Positions 55,551 through 64,000 of a stretch of 64,000 nt of DNA are shown here, piece after piece. Under the pieces are notes generated by a model. The model did no database searches and was not told where the DNA came from. It saw nothing but the letters and a program-made list of their open reading frames with translations. A program made the position numbers and the translations under genes. The stretch covers positions 187,708,257 through 187,772,256 of the forward strand of contig CM042685.1 in the NCBI GenBank assembly GCA_023614405.1. Reading direction: 5' to 3'. The stretch comes from Avena insularis (Eukaryota; Streptophyta; Magnoliopsida; Poales; Poaceae). Numbering within the stretch: the stretch's first letter is position 1; each line of letters starts with the position of its first letter.

Positions 55551-58500
55551 TGTAGCACCCCAAGAAAATCTCTACTAGAAATTGCTTGTTATTTTCTTAT
55601 TCGCATCATTATGACATCATGCATAGCATTACATTCTTTGTTTCTAAAATTATTTTTGTTAAACACCATGTTTTATTTGTTAAAAATATCTGCACGGTAT
55701 AATATATAAATCCGGTCCCAACCTTTCTTATTTTATATATAAAAAAATTATAATCTTCGGCACATTACATAACCACAAAAGGCTTTAGTATTTTTCTAAA
55801 AATAAAAATAGACAAAAAGCCCGTCTAAAATTTTAGTCCAAAACTAGCCCCATCTAGTCTATTTTAGACTATATATATACTCCAATCTACTATTTCTTAC
55901 TAGCCCAATTTTTCAGTTGGCCTTTTTACTCCACCAAACCAGGCCCATACCCCTTCAGCAGGATCGGCCCTGTTCCTCTTCCTCCTCTTGGAGTTGTACG
56001 GCAGCGCATCCGAAGCACCACCCACCGTTGTCTCCATGATGAACGATGGAGCTGAACTCCTAGTCATGTTCTAACCCTAGACCTTGCTTGCCTTCCCCGA
56101 TTGTAGCGCCGCCTTCCCCCTCCCGCCAATCCTCTCTGCCTGCGTGGCACCACCACCCCATCTCGATCTCAGACCGCCATCTTCGTCATGCTCGCACTAC
56201 ACAGACGCTGCACACTCCTCTTCCTCTCTCGAACGTCTTCGTCGTCTTCGATCCTAACCAACGCTGCAAAATTCCCCTCGGTGAGCTCCGCTTCCTCCTC
56301 CACTTTGTTCTCCGTCAGATTCCGAGCACCGTAATTGTATATCTCGATCAAATACCTTTTGGGCACGTAGTTGGCGTTGTGTCTGTCGAGCTGCACACGC
56401 TGCCGCCCGTGCTTCCACTTGGTTCTGAAGGCCTCTATGTCGTTCCGCACAAGTCTGAACCTAACACTGCACGCACACCGCGATGCTACCAGATATGGTC
56501 TCTGTCGCTGGTGGCGTCTTGCACACACGCACAAAAACCTCCGCGTACACATCAGCTAGCTCATTTTGCCTTTGATTCAGCAGCGTGTCTGTGAGCTTGT
56601 CGATCAATCGAACGATTCTAAACTAGAGTTTTGTCATACACCTGCACGCACAGTGCAAGCTCTCATTTATGTCTGTATTTTTGCACCATCCACACTGTAC
56701 ATCCTTGATCAATCTAGCTAGTTCGTTTTGCACTAGATCTGTTGGTTCATTCAATTGAATTTGCATCCTTTCCCATATATCAATACAAATCAGTCCATAT
56801 GTTTGTAGCCTGGCATCGGTTCTCCAACCCATCTGAAGATCGAATCCTAGTAGACGCAAATATTTTTGTCCAGCTGAGCCTCACCTATCCTCTATCGACT
56901 GTCCGACGTCCTATCTATTTCATTCTTCTTTTATTCCATTTTGCAAATCTCTTTATATCATATCTTTTGATCTATAAATGCAATTACTATAAGTTACATG
57001 TCTATTTCTTTTCAGAAAAATCAACTGATCATTATATCGCCATCCATATACTTGTTGTATATAAATTTTTCATGCTCGCATATATATCCATTTGCTTGGG
57101 GTATTTTTGCGACTCGCCTAATAATTAAATATGGAGTCCATATGCGGGCAAATTTAGTCTAATATAGGCTCCATTTAAATTTGTGCAGCGAACTGATGCT
57201 ATGTTTTGCCATGTTAATACAACATTTAAATTGCGGGGTATCTAAACAACATCAACCATTAATTAATTGTCAGGCCCTCGGTTCCGCTTAATATTGCCTA
57301 ATTTTATCGCATCTTTGCCATGTCATACATCATACATGCATCATGCCCGATCTTTTGCCATAGTATTAAATAGTGCATCCGGTGTTTCTTCTAGTGCTTT
57401 GTTTCTTCACGGATTAGGCCGATGAGTTGATGTGAGTGTCGACCGATCTTCGAATGAACCTCCAACAATGTTTTCAGGCGAGCGTTCTTCCCCTTTCTAC
57501 CTATTTTATATTTCTAGTCTTTATTTCCTCATGTTGATCTATTGCTATCTGTGTTGTGATGCTCTAGTTTTCGTACCTGTGATATCCCTTGCAGCCTTAT
57601 ATTACTTTGGACACATCCTATTACCTGTTGTTTGGTAGATAGTTGAACTTGCGTGTCGTAGTCGCTTGCTCAGGTGTTGTTGCGTGTTGTCAAGTTCTAC
57701 AGTTGTTGGAGAAATGCCTTATGCTTTATGTTGGAGATGATCATGGCTTTAATTATCGTTTAATAACTAAAATTGAAGTAGGTAAATAATGCAGAGGCAC
57801 AGGTGGGCAATAGATGTTATTTGGTTTTTAACCCTCCACTTGTGTCCCGTAGGACCCCGAGTACTTGATACCTATTCTTTGAATATTCGCACTATCCGCA
57901 TGTGGGACCATGAATCCCCCTAGCCAGAGCTTGAATCATATCTTATTTCTTGGGGCCACAAGTAGTTTAGGGCTTTATTACTATCCTGTACTTATGCCAT
58001 GCCTTACTGTTTTATTTACGATTGCGCGTGTAGCGTCTGTACTGTTTAGGAACAAATGTGGAATGTTTTCGCAGTATCGACAAGCCCAGTCACACTTTCG
58101 GGTTTCCAGTCGTTTACAGCCATTGACACAAACCTATGGGTCCGTCTCGGAGCCGGCCAACTTCGTCGCGGGTAGCTTGGTGGGGTGGCCCCCTGAAATT
58201 TATATGAATCTTGCAATTGCTCTGTCGTGATGCCTCATTGGGTTTTTATTTGGTTTTTCCCGAGGTTGATCGTGCGTGTGTTGCTATTTGTGCCCCCCTG
58301 CAGGGTAAAACTTTTTGAAAGCTGTGTCCGCGGTTATGGACGACTTGGAGCACAGTATCTTGATCATAGACAATTATAACTAAAGTAGTGCTATAAATTT
58401 GACTTTATAATGACTAGTAATTAGCTTTACTATAATGGAATGGCTAAATAAAAGTGCCAACAATTGCTGGTTTGGGTTGTCACCTGTTACCATTATATCT

Positions 58501-59363
58501 GACTAGTAAGTATTGCAACTACAACAAAATGGCTAAATAAAAGTGCCAACAACTGCTGGGTTTTGGGATGCCTCATACTATATGTATCTGACTAGTAAGT
58601 ATTGGAACTACAACGGAATGGTTAACTAAAAGTGCCCACTGCTTATTATTTCAGGATGACTCATGCTATCTATATCTGACTAGTAATTGCCGCAACTATA
58701 ACGGAATGATTAAACTGCCAATTGTGTGAGTTCCTCGGTTGACTTCCTCATTTGGTCTCGAGGGGGAAATACCAGGATGGGTATGCTTGGTGATAGTTTC
58801 AGGTTGGGTCCGAATAGGTCTTTCTTATCCCTATCTGATAGCCGTCAGTTGTGTTGAGTCTCTATAGGTTGTTTAGTGCATGCTGCGCTGCCGCTTCAGT
58901 CCACCATACCTATGTAGGTGAGGACCGCCGAATTCTAATCTCGCCGTGTACTGGCCTCAGTACTGACCGCTCTCTTTTTCCTTCGCCCTTTGTCGGCACC
59001 CCTTTTTTTAAGCAGGTTTTGAGATCGTCGTCGTTAGCAGGGTTACCCTTTCGGCTTGGCCTGGGCAGGGTTATGGACGTCATTGGTTATTTTCAGGGCT
59101 CTTAGCCCCATTTGCATCTCATCCGTAGTCGGACGTTGTATCGTTTTCAAGGTGATTTGGATCTTTGTATTGTATATCTATATTCCTGACTCATGGAGTC
59201 GATGTTGTATATGTCTGTTCTGTGGGTTCCATCGTGGACTATAATGATATTACTTCGTTTTCCACCCGCACGAAAGTGCCTGGTGGGCACCTTTGAATCG
59301 TTTCTATGCGGGTTTGGCGGGAATCGCTGAAACTGGCATAGGGCCGATTCTGAGGGTGTTACA
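55551..59363. mobile_element. Solo LTR of 3.8 kb (TGTAGCACCCC...GGGTGTTACA)
   Basis: Ends are inverted repeats of about 10 bp (TGTAGCACCC and GGGTGTTACA, one change). Flanks ATACA and TTACA agree in 4 of 5. Length and ends fit LTRs of the Tekay/Del type of chromovirus. It has a gene-like GC-rich segment at 56080-56600, not supported as a gene, and an 89-bp tandem array. No interior or second LTR is present, so it is a solo LTR. Confidence 0.75.
58412..58730. repeat. Degenerate tandem array, about 89-bp unit, 3.6 copies
   Basis: GACTAGTAA recurs at 58412, 58501, 58590 and 58678 (spacing 89, 89, 88). Each unit then shows an ACTA-ACAACGGAATGG-type block and AAAAGTGCC. Units differ by many point changes, so the array is old. 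Confidence 0.9.
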
Positions 59364-60241
59364 TTACATGTTCACCTCCCTCTCTAAACTTAAAAAATGA
59401 TCCTGAACCATCCCCTTGACCACCATAGCATCCCCACCTCCTTCTCTGGTCGTCTCACTACTGTAGATTGCCCTCTTCTTGTCAGGTAGCACTTGGAGGA
59501 AGGGGAGAGGAGAGATACCATGCCATAAAGGCAAATCTTGCAACAATATTTGCTATGGCCAAACCCTGCCACCACCACTCATGTTGTGCTACAGTAGCTA
59601 CAGGAACTCTGAGACCACTTGGCTTCTATCCCATCTAGCCCTACCCCTCCCCCATCTCCATTCTTTTAATAAATGAAGGAAAGGTAGAGAGGAGCCTCAC
59701 ACCCTCCCTCTGACCTCTGCATTAGAATAGACAACATTGGGTGCCCCACACCCCCTCTGCTCGAGCTCCACCACCCAGCTCGATAAATCCCCTGCTGCCT
59801 CCCACCAAAACTTGCTCGATGTGAACTAGGTCCACCGTGAGCCTCCCCTATGTTGTTACCAAACTCTACTCGCATGATCACTCTCGCTCACGATTCACTT
59901 GATCAAACACGATGAACAGAGGGAGTTGTTTTGTATTTTTTTGTTTCTTTATCTTATTTATGCGACCTTAAAGATCCACAAAAATAGCTAACCAAACTGA
60001 TCAACGCTAACTTGGCTTATAGATCGTGCCATCCCATGATGCCATAGTCAGAACATGATCCTACATGAAGCTAGTTGCGCAAGCTCCATGCCATCCCATG
60101 GTGCGGACATAGAGGCCTAATCTACTCAATTAAGACTAGCTAAGTTCCTATGTATGAAACTAGTAAACATGCAGCTAACTGAAAGTGCAGGTTCGTCAGG
60201 TATTAGTGTAGAGTTTAGTACAACACTTCACCCCGTTAAAC
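59364..60241 (-). other. Non-coding region downstream of Copia pol J
   Basis: Following the pol stop on the minus strand there is no further gene. The polypurine tract and LTR of J could not be placed. The first five bases are the right target copy (TTACA) of the 3.8-kb solo LTR. The imperfect inverted text CATGCCATCCCATGGTG / CATCCCATGATGCCAT at 60030-60110 is a local repeat. Confidence 0.45.
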
Positions 60242-60980
60242 CTACACTTGGATGACGCCAATCAAATGTCGTAGCTCGATGAACCGCACAAATCCAAGCG
60301 CCTTTGTCAAGATGTCTGCCAGATGTTCCTCCATATGTAGATGATCAATTCTTCCTGACCTGCCTCTATGCAATCTCTTATGAAATGGAACTTTGTGTCG
60401 ATGTGCTTACTCCGATCATGGTGAATAGAATTCTTGCATAGAGCTATAGCTGATTTGTTGTCCACTAGTAGCTTAAACTTTGAAGGAGCCTTCCTAGTTA
60501 GCTCCCCAAGAAGACGAGTAAGCCAAACTCCCTGACAAGTTGCGGCTGTTGTAGCTATGTACTCTTCTTCACAGGAAGAGAGTGCCACCACCTTCTTCTT
60601 CTGCGAGCTCCAGGTGATGAGGTTGTTTCCGAGAAAGAAAATCACTTCGGTGGTGCTTTTTCGATCATCGTGATCACCAGCCAGATCACTGTCAATGTAT
60701 CCCACGAGTTCTGGAATTCTTCCTCCCTTTCTGAAGCAGCAACCATACCCCAATGTGCCATGCACATACCTTAGAATTTGTTTGACAATGCCCCAGTGGA
60801 TTCCACTTGGGTTCTCCATGAATTGGATTGCGATTCCCACTGCATGAGCAAGGTCAGGTCGAGTGTTCACCAGATACCTGAGACTTCCAATTACACTCTA
60901 GTACAGGAACTTGTCAGGTTCAGCATCATCATCGGTTTTCATCAGTTTCTGATGACACTCCATCAGAGTGTGGCTTCTAT
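60242..60980 (-). pseudogene. pol: RNase H part of Copia polyprotein J
   Basis: The minus-strand frame 60870-60307 carries MNTRPDLAHAVGIAIQFMEN, GYIDSDLAGDHDDRKSTTE (first catalytic Asp), KKKVVALSSCEEEYIATTAA (Glu), LLVDNKSAIALCKN (Asp) and SKHIDTKFHFIRDC: the Copia RNase H with the DEDD set present. A frameshift near 60310 breaks the final ADILTKAL motif; past it the frame GFVRFIELRHLIGV ends at TAG 60244-60242. Upstream the TAG near 60898 (replacing a Tyr or Trp of LRYLVNTRPDL-type text) separates it from the RT. Confidence 0.82.
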
Positions 60981-61900
60981 TGAAATTTCCCAAGCCTGCA
61001 CTCTCCACTATCTTCTCAGTATAACTCTTCTAATAGAGTGTGATCGACATGATCATCATACTACGTAACCTCGATCCCCAGGTAGTAGCTGAGAAGGCCA
61101 AGGTCACTCATCTTGAAGAGCTTCTGTATTTGTTGTTTGAAATCCACAATGCCAATCGTGTCACTGCTTGTGATAACCATGTCATCCACATATACGCCGA
61201 TCAGCAGGTACGAGCTCTCATCTCTATGACGGTACACTGTGTGTTCTGATGGGATACAGGCAAAACTAAGATAGATGAGTGATGCGTAGAGCTTTGCATA
61301 CCATGCCTATGGATCCTGGCATAGGCCATACAATGCCTTATGCACTTTGAGAACTGACCCTTCCATGCCGCTAACGACATAGCCTGGCGGCTGACTAACA
61401 AACACCTCCTCACTGAGTACACCATTTAGAAATGCGGATTTCACGTCCATGTGGTGTACTTGCCAGTCGGAGAGCACCGCCAGAGCAAGGATCAATATAT
61501 GGTCTCCATTCTTGCGACCGGCGCAAAGACTTCCTCAAAGTCCACCCCTTGTCGCTAGGCATAGCCCTTCGCGACGAGGTGTGCTTTGTGTCTGACAAGG
61601 TTTCTGATGGTGTCTTGTTTCACCTTGAAGACCCACTTTAAGCCAATTGTCTTGTGGCTGTGTGGGAGTTTTGCTAGCTCCCATGTATTGTTCTCCGCAA
61701 TGGATGTCATCTCCTCGTCCATCGCAGCATGCCAGGATGCATCTTCCAGCGCCTCGTCCATGCTCCACGGATCCTCTGCGGTGAGCATGCACTGCTCGCG
61801 AACCTCGCGGACAACATCACCTATGTTGCGTCGAGGACATAGGACATGTGACAATATCGGATCAGGCCGGTGTCGTTGTCATGCGCATCTTCATCAGTTG
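60981..61900 (-). pseudogene. pol: Reverse transcriptase part of Copia polyprotein J
   Basis: Minus-strand pieces in order: DEALEDASWHAAMDEEM and NTWELAKLPHSHKTIGLKWV with KVKQDTIRN (61854-61560), then a shift, then HHMDVKSAFLNGVLSEEVFV and QPPGYVVSGMEGSVLKVHKA with LYGL (61495-61307), then damaged text, then LLIGVYVDDMVITSSD with the YVDD box at 61181-61192, then KLFKMSDLGLLSYYLGIEV. These are the Copia RT_2 motifs. At least four frameshifts or stops occur. The Copia lineage was not determined; it is not close to D. Confidence 0.85.
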
Positions 61901-62156
61901 GTGGCATGGCCCAACGAATGCCACCTTGCGCTTTGGGCGAGCTTGGCGACGCATCTGGAGTTGATGAGGCGCTCTAGAGCTAGGATGGTGTCGATTCCAT
62001 GCTCCTCTCTGGCGTGATGCCACACACCGGGTAGGGTGACGCACAACCTCCAGTCTCGACCTCCACCATGTCGTCCTCCGCCATGTATGTGACAGTGAAC
62101 GACGCGGGTGCTGCCACTGCCTTGCTCTTGGCTTCCCAGATCCATGACCTGTTTTC

Positions 62157-62541
62157 TTAAAAAACAATGTCATGCGATACATGAAGCTTGTTTGATGACG
62201 GACCGAACACACGGTAGAACTTGGATGCCTCCTCATAGCCGATAAAGACCATCATCGCCGAACGATCAGACAGCTTGGTGATGCTAGGGCCGACCTTCTT
62301 GACATGCGCGACACACCCGAACACTCGCATGTGGCGCATAGTGGGCTTAATTCCGTGCCACGCCTCATACGGTGTCATCCTGTTGAGAGCACGTGCTGGA
62401 CACCTATTGAGGATGTAGACCGCAGTTCTGACTGCCTCTCCCTAGAGGCATGCTGGCATGTTCATGATTTCCAGCAGGCATTGTGCCATCTCCACCACCA
62501 TCTGGTTCTTGCTCTCAACGATGCCATTTTGATGTGGGGAG
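62157..62541 (-). pseudogene. Integrase C-terminal part of Copia polyprotein J, cut by element I
   Basis: The frame 62378-62157 reads MTPYEAWHGIKPTMRHMRVF, GCVAHVKKVGPSITKLSDRS, MVFIGYEEASKFYRVF, the region after the Copia integrase core. Upstream of it, up to 62541, the text still codes in another frame (AVRTAVYILNRCPARALNR-like, with a TAG near 62440). The core itself lies beyond the inserted LTR and outside the window. Between 61900 and 62157 lies the variable, Arg/His-rich linker with shifts. Confidence 0.8.
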
Positions 62542-64000
62542 TGATACGTTGGAAACGTGTCTATAATTTTTGATGCTCCATGCTTGTTTAGTATCTACTT
62601 TGCTTTACTTGTCCACACTTTGAGGTGCTTTTTACATGTTTTCTGGTACTAACCTACTAACAAGTTTCAACAGTGCCAGATGCCTGTTTTCTACTGTTTT
62701 TGGTTTCAGAAAAGTTAGTAAAGAAATATTCTCGGAATTGGACGGGACAAAGGACAAAGTCAATTACTTTCCATGGGGAACAAGAAGTCCAGAGGAGAGC
62801 CGGAGGGGCCGGCCAAAGGGGCCAGACCCACCCTAGGCGCGGGTGGGCCCCACCCCGCGCCTAGCTAGGGTTTGGTCGCCCTGGCTGCCGCCTCGGTCAC
62901 CCCCTTCGCCTATAAGAAGCCCCCGATGCAGAAACCCTAAGTACCCCAATCAAATCTCCATGAAACCGTCTGTAGCCACCGCCACCATCGTCCCTAGATC
63001 GGGGGATCCGAAGTCCTTCTCAGTGCCCTGCCGGAGGGGAGATCATCCCGGAGGCCTTCTCTCCGGTATGATGCGTGAGTAGTTCCACCTTGGACTATGG
63101 GTCCATGTAGTAGCTAGATGGTTGTATCTCCTCCTTTGTGCTTTCATGTATAGATCTTGTGATCTCTGTTCATGATCAAGATCTAATTTATTTGTAATCA
63201 TGAATGTTGTGTTTACGGGGATTCGATGGATATTGAGATTATTATGTTGGTTTGATTAATGGTTTTGTCTTTATGATTCTATCATGTCTATGTTGTTTGT
63301 GATCTTGCATGCTCTCCGTTGTTAGTAGCTATCTTGGCCAAGTAGTTGTTAGTGACTCCAAGAGGGGGTAGTTATGCTCGATAGTGGGTTCATGCCTCTA
63401 GTTTCCAAGGGAAGTGACGGAAATCTCTTCGGTTGTAGATGTGTTGTTGCTACTAGGGAGAAAACAATGGTCTCTTGTTCATGGAACATGTGGACTGTTT
63501 ACCTTACACACTTTGCTTAAAGTAGTTGTTTGTTGCTTGCAACTTAATACTGGAGGGCCTTCGGATGATAACCTGAATGCGGACTTCTAGTCATAGATGC
63601 AGTTGGATGGCGGTCTATGTATCTTGTTGTATTGCCCAATCAACCTCATAGGATCTTTCTGACTAGTAATTGCATTGTTATGCCTTGATTAGTTCCTGTC
63701 AATTGCCCTGCTGTAATTTGTTTACCCTTCATGCCATGTTGTTTATCCAAGGAGAGCACCTCTAGTGAACTATGGACCCCGGTCCAATCTTTACCATTGA
63801 TACATCTTCCACTATTACTTGTTTACTTGATGCAAACCATTACCTTCCACACCATACATTTAATCCTTTGTTACAGCAAACCGGTGAGCTTGACAACCTC
63901 ACTATTCGTTGGGGCAAAGTCTTGAGTTTGTGTTGCGCAGGTCTCCACGTTGCTTGCACTACCTGTGTGACGTTTCCTTCCTCCTTCTGGTTCAATAACC
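62542..64000 (+). repeat. Element I: LTR of the same family as element B, plus orientation, cut by window end
   Basis: TGATACGTTGGAAACGTG starts the block, and the whole 1459 bp aligns with the minus strand of the B LTRs (for example ACTTTGAGG, GGAATTGGACGGGAC, CCCGATGCAGAAACCCTAA and the long AT-rich half). About 70-80 bp to the expected TGGC..CACATCA end lie outside the window. TATAAGAAG near 62911 is in the place of the TATA box. Whether it is a solo LTR or the 5' LTR of a longer element cannot be told. The left flank GGGAG (62537-62541) is the target to look for on the other side. Confidence 0.88.

Noticed and set aside
56088..56594. 168-codon frame in the 3.8-kb solo LTR
   Set aside because: Inside an LTR, low-complexity start, no domain; overlapping frames on both strands look equally good.
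59905..59940. ACAGAGGGAG-like text, considered as the end of a Stowaway MITE
   Set aside because: No partner inverted repeat and no TA duplication could be found nearby.
1..64000. CRISPR arrays, bacterial operons, rRNA and phage-like modules
   Set aside because: Nothing of the kind is seen; the tandem arrays present are 63-bp and 89-bp units without spacers, and all proteins recognised are plant LTR-retrotransposon proteins.

Overview
This window is plant nuclear DNA of the Triticeae type (wheat, Aegilops, barley or rye). It appears to be built entirely from retrotransposons nested in one another. No host gene, rRNA gene or tRNA gene could be supported. The assignment rests on Athila-, Tat-, Tekay- and Angela/BARE-type LTR elements, tRNA-Asp and tRNA-iMet primer sites, and LTRs that resemble well-known Triticeae families. 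Family names below are recognition by eye, not database matches.

Layout, using letters for the elements. H is an old, decayed plus-strand Gypsy gag/protease relic. It survives in pieces at 1-3119, 22971-23049, 47248-47859, 49626-50303 and 52639-53590. Four insertions split it: B (3120-22970, minus, Athila-like, gag and protease remnant only), A (23050-47247, minus, Athila-like, gag-protease plus the Athila-type extra ORF, no polymerase), F (47860-49620, solo Angela/BARE/WIS-like Copia LTR) and G (50304-52633, unclassified solo LTR with TGAAAG...CTTTCA ends). B is split by C (6191-18293, plus, Tat-lineage Gypsy with gag, protease, RT-RNase H, integrase and a five-exon antisense gene). A is split by D (27081-41646, plus, Angela/BARE-like Copia with a decayed gag-pol). 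The 3' LTR of D is split by E (34001-40435, minus, Tekay-like element that codes only for gag). The deepest nest is therefore H > A > D > E.

Right of about 53.6 kb lies an unclassified stretch, then a 3.8-kb solo LTR (55551-59363), then a decayed minus-strand Copia polyprotein J (60242-62541). J is cut through its integrase region by I, a plus-strand LTR of the same family as B (62542 to the window end).

Boundaries were set from TG...CA ends, primer sites, polypurine tracts and target-site duplications: TAAGG exact for C, CTAG 4 bp for B, and 4-of-5 matches for A, D, F, G and the 3.8-kb solo LTR. Reading frames that become continuous when an insertion is removed on paper support the nests of D in A and G in H.

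Only C has a complete set of retrotransposition domains, and they are broken by frameshifts and stops. A, B and E lack polymerase and would have needed enzymes from other elements. The most interesting items are the antisense gene of C with five GT-AG exons, the reiterated polypurine-tract-like motif in C, the gag-only element E with an uninterrupted gag ORF and a microhomology-type deletion at its right edge, and the palindrome cluster in solo LTR G.
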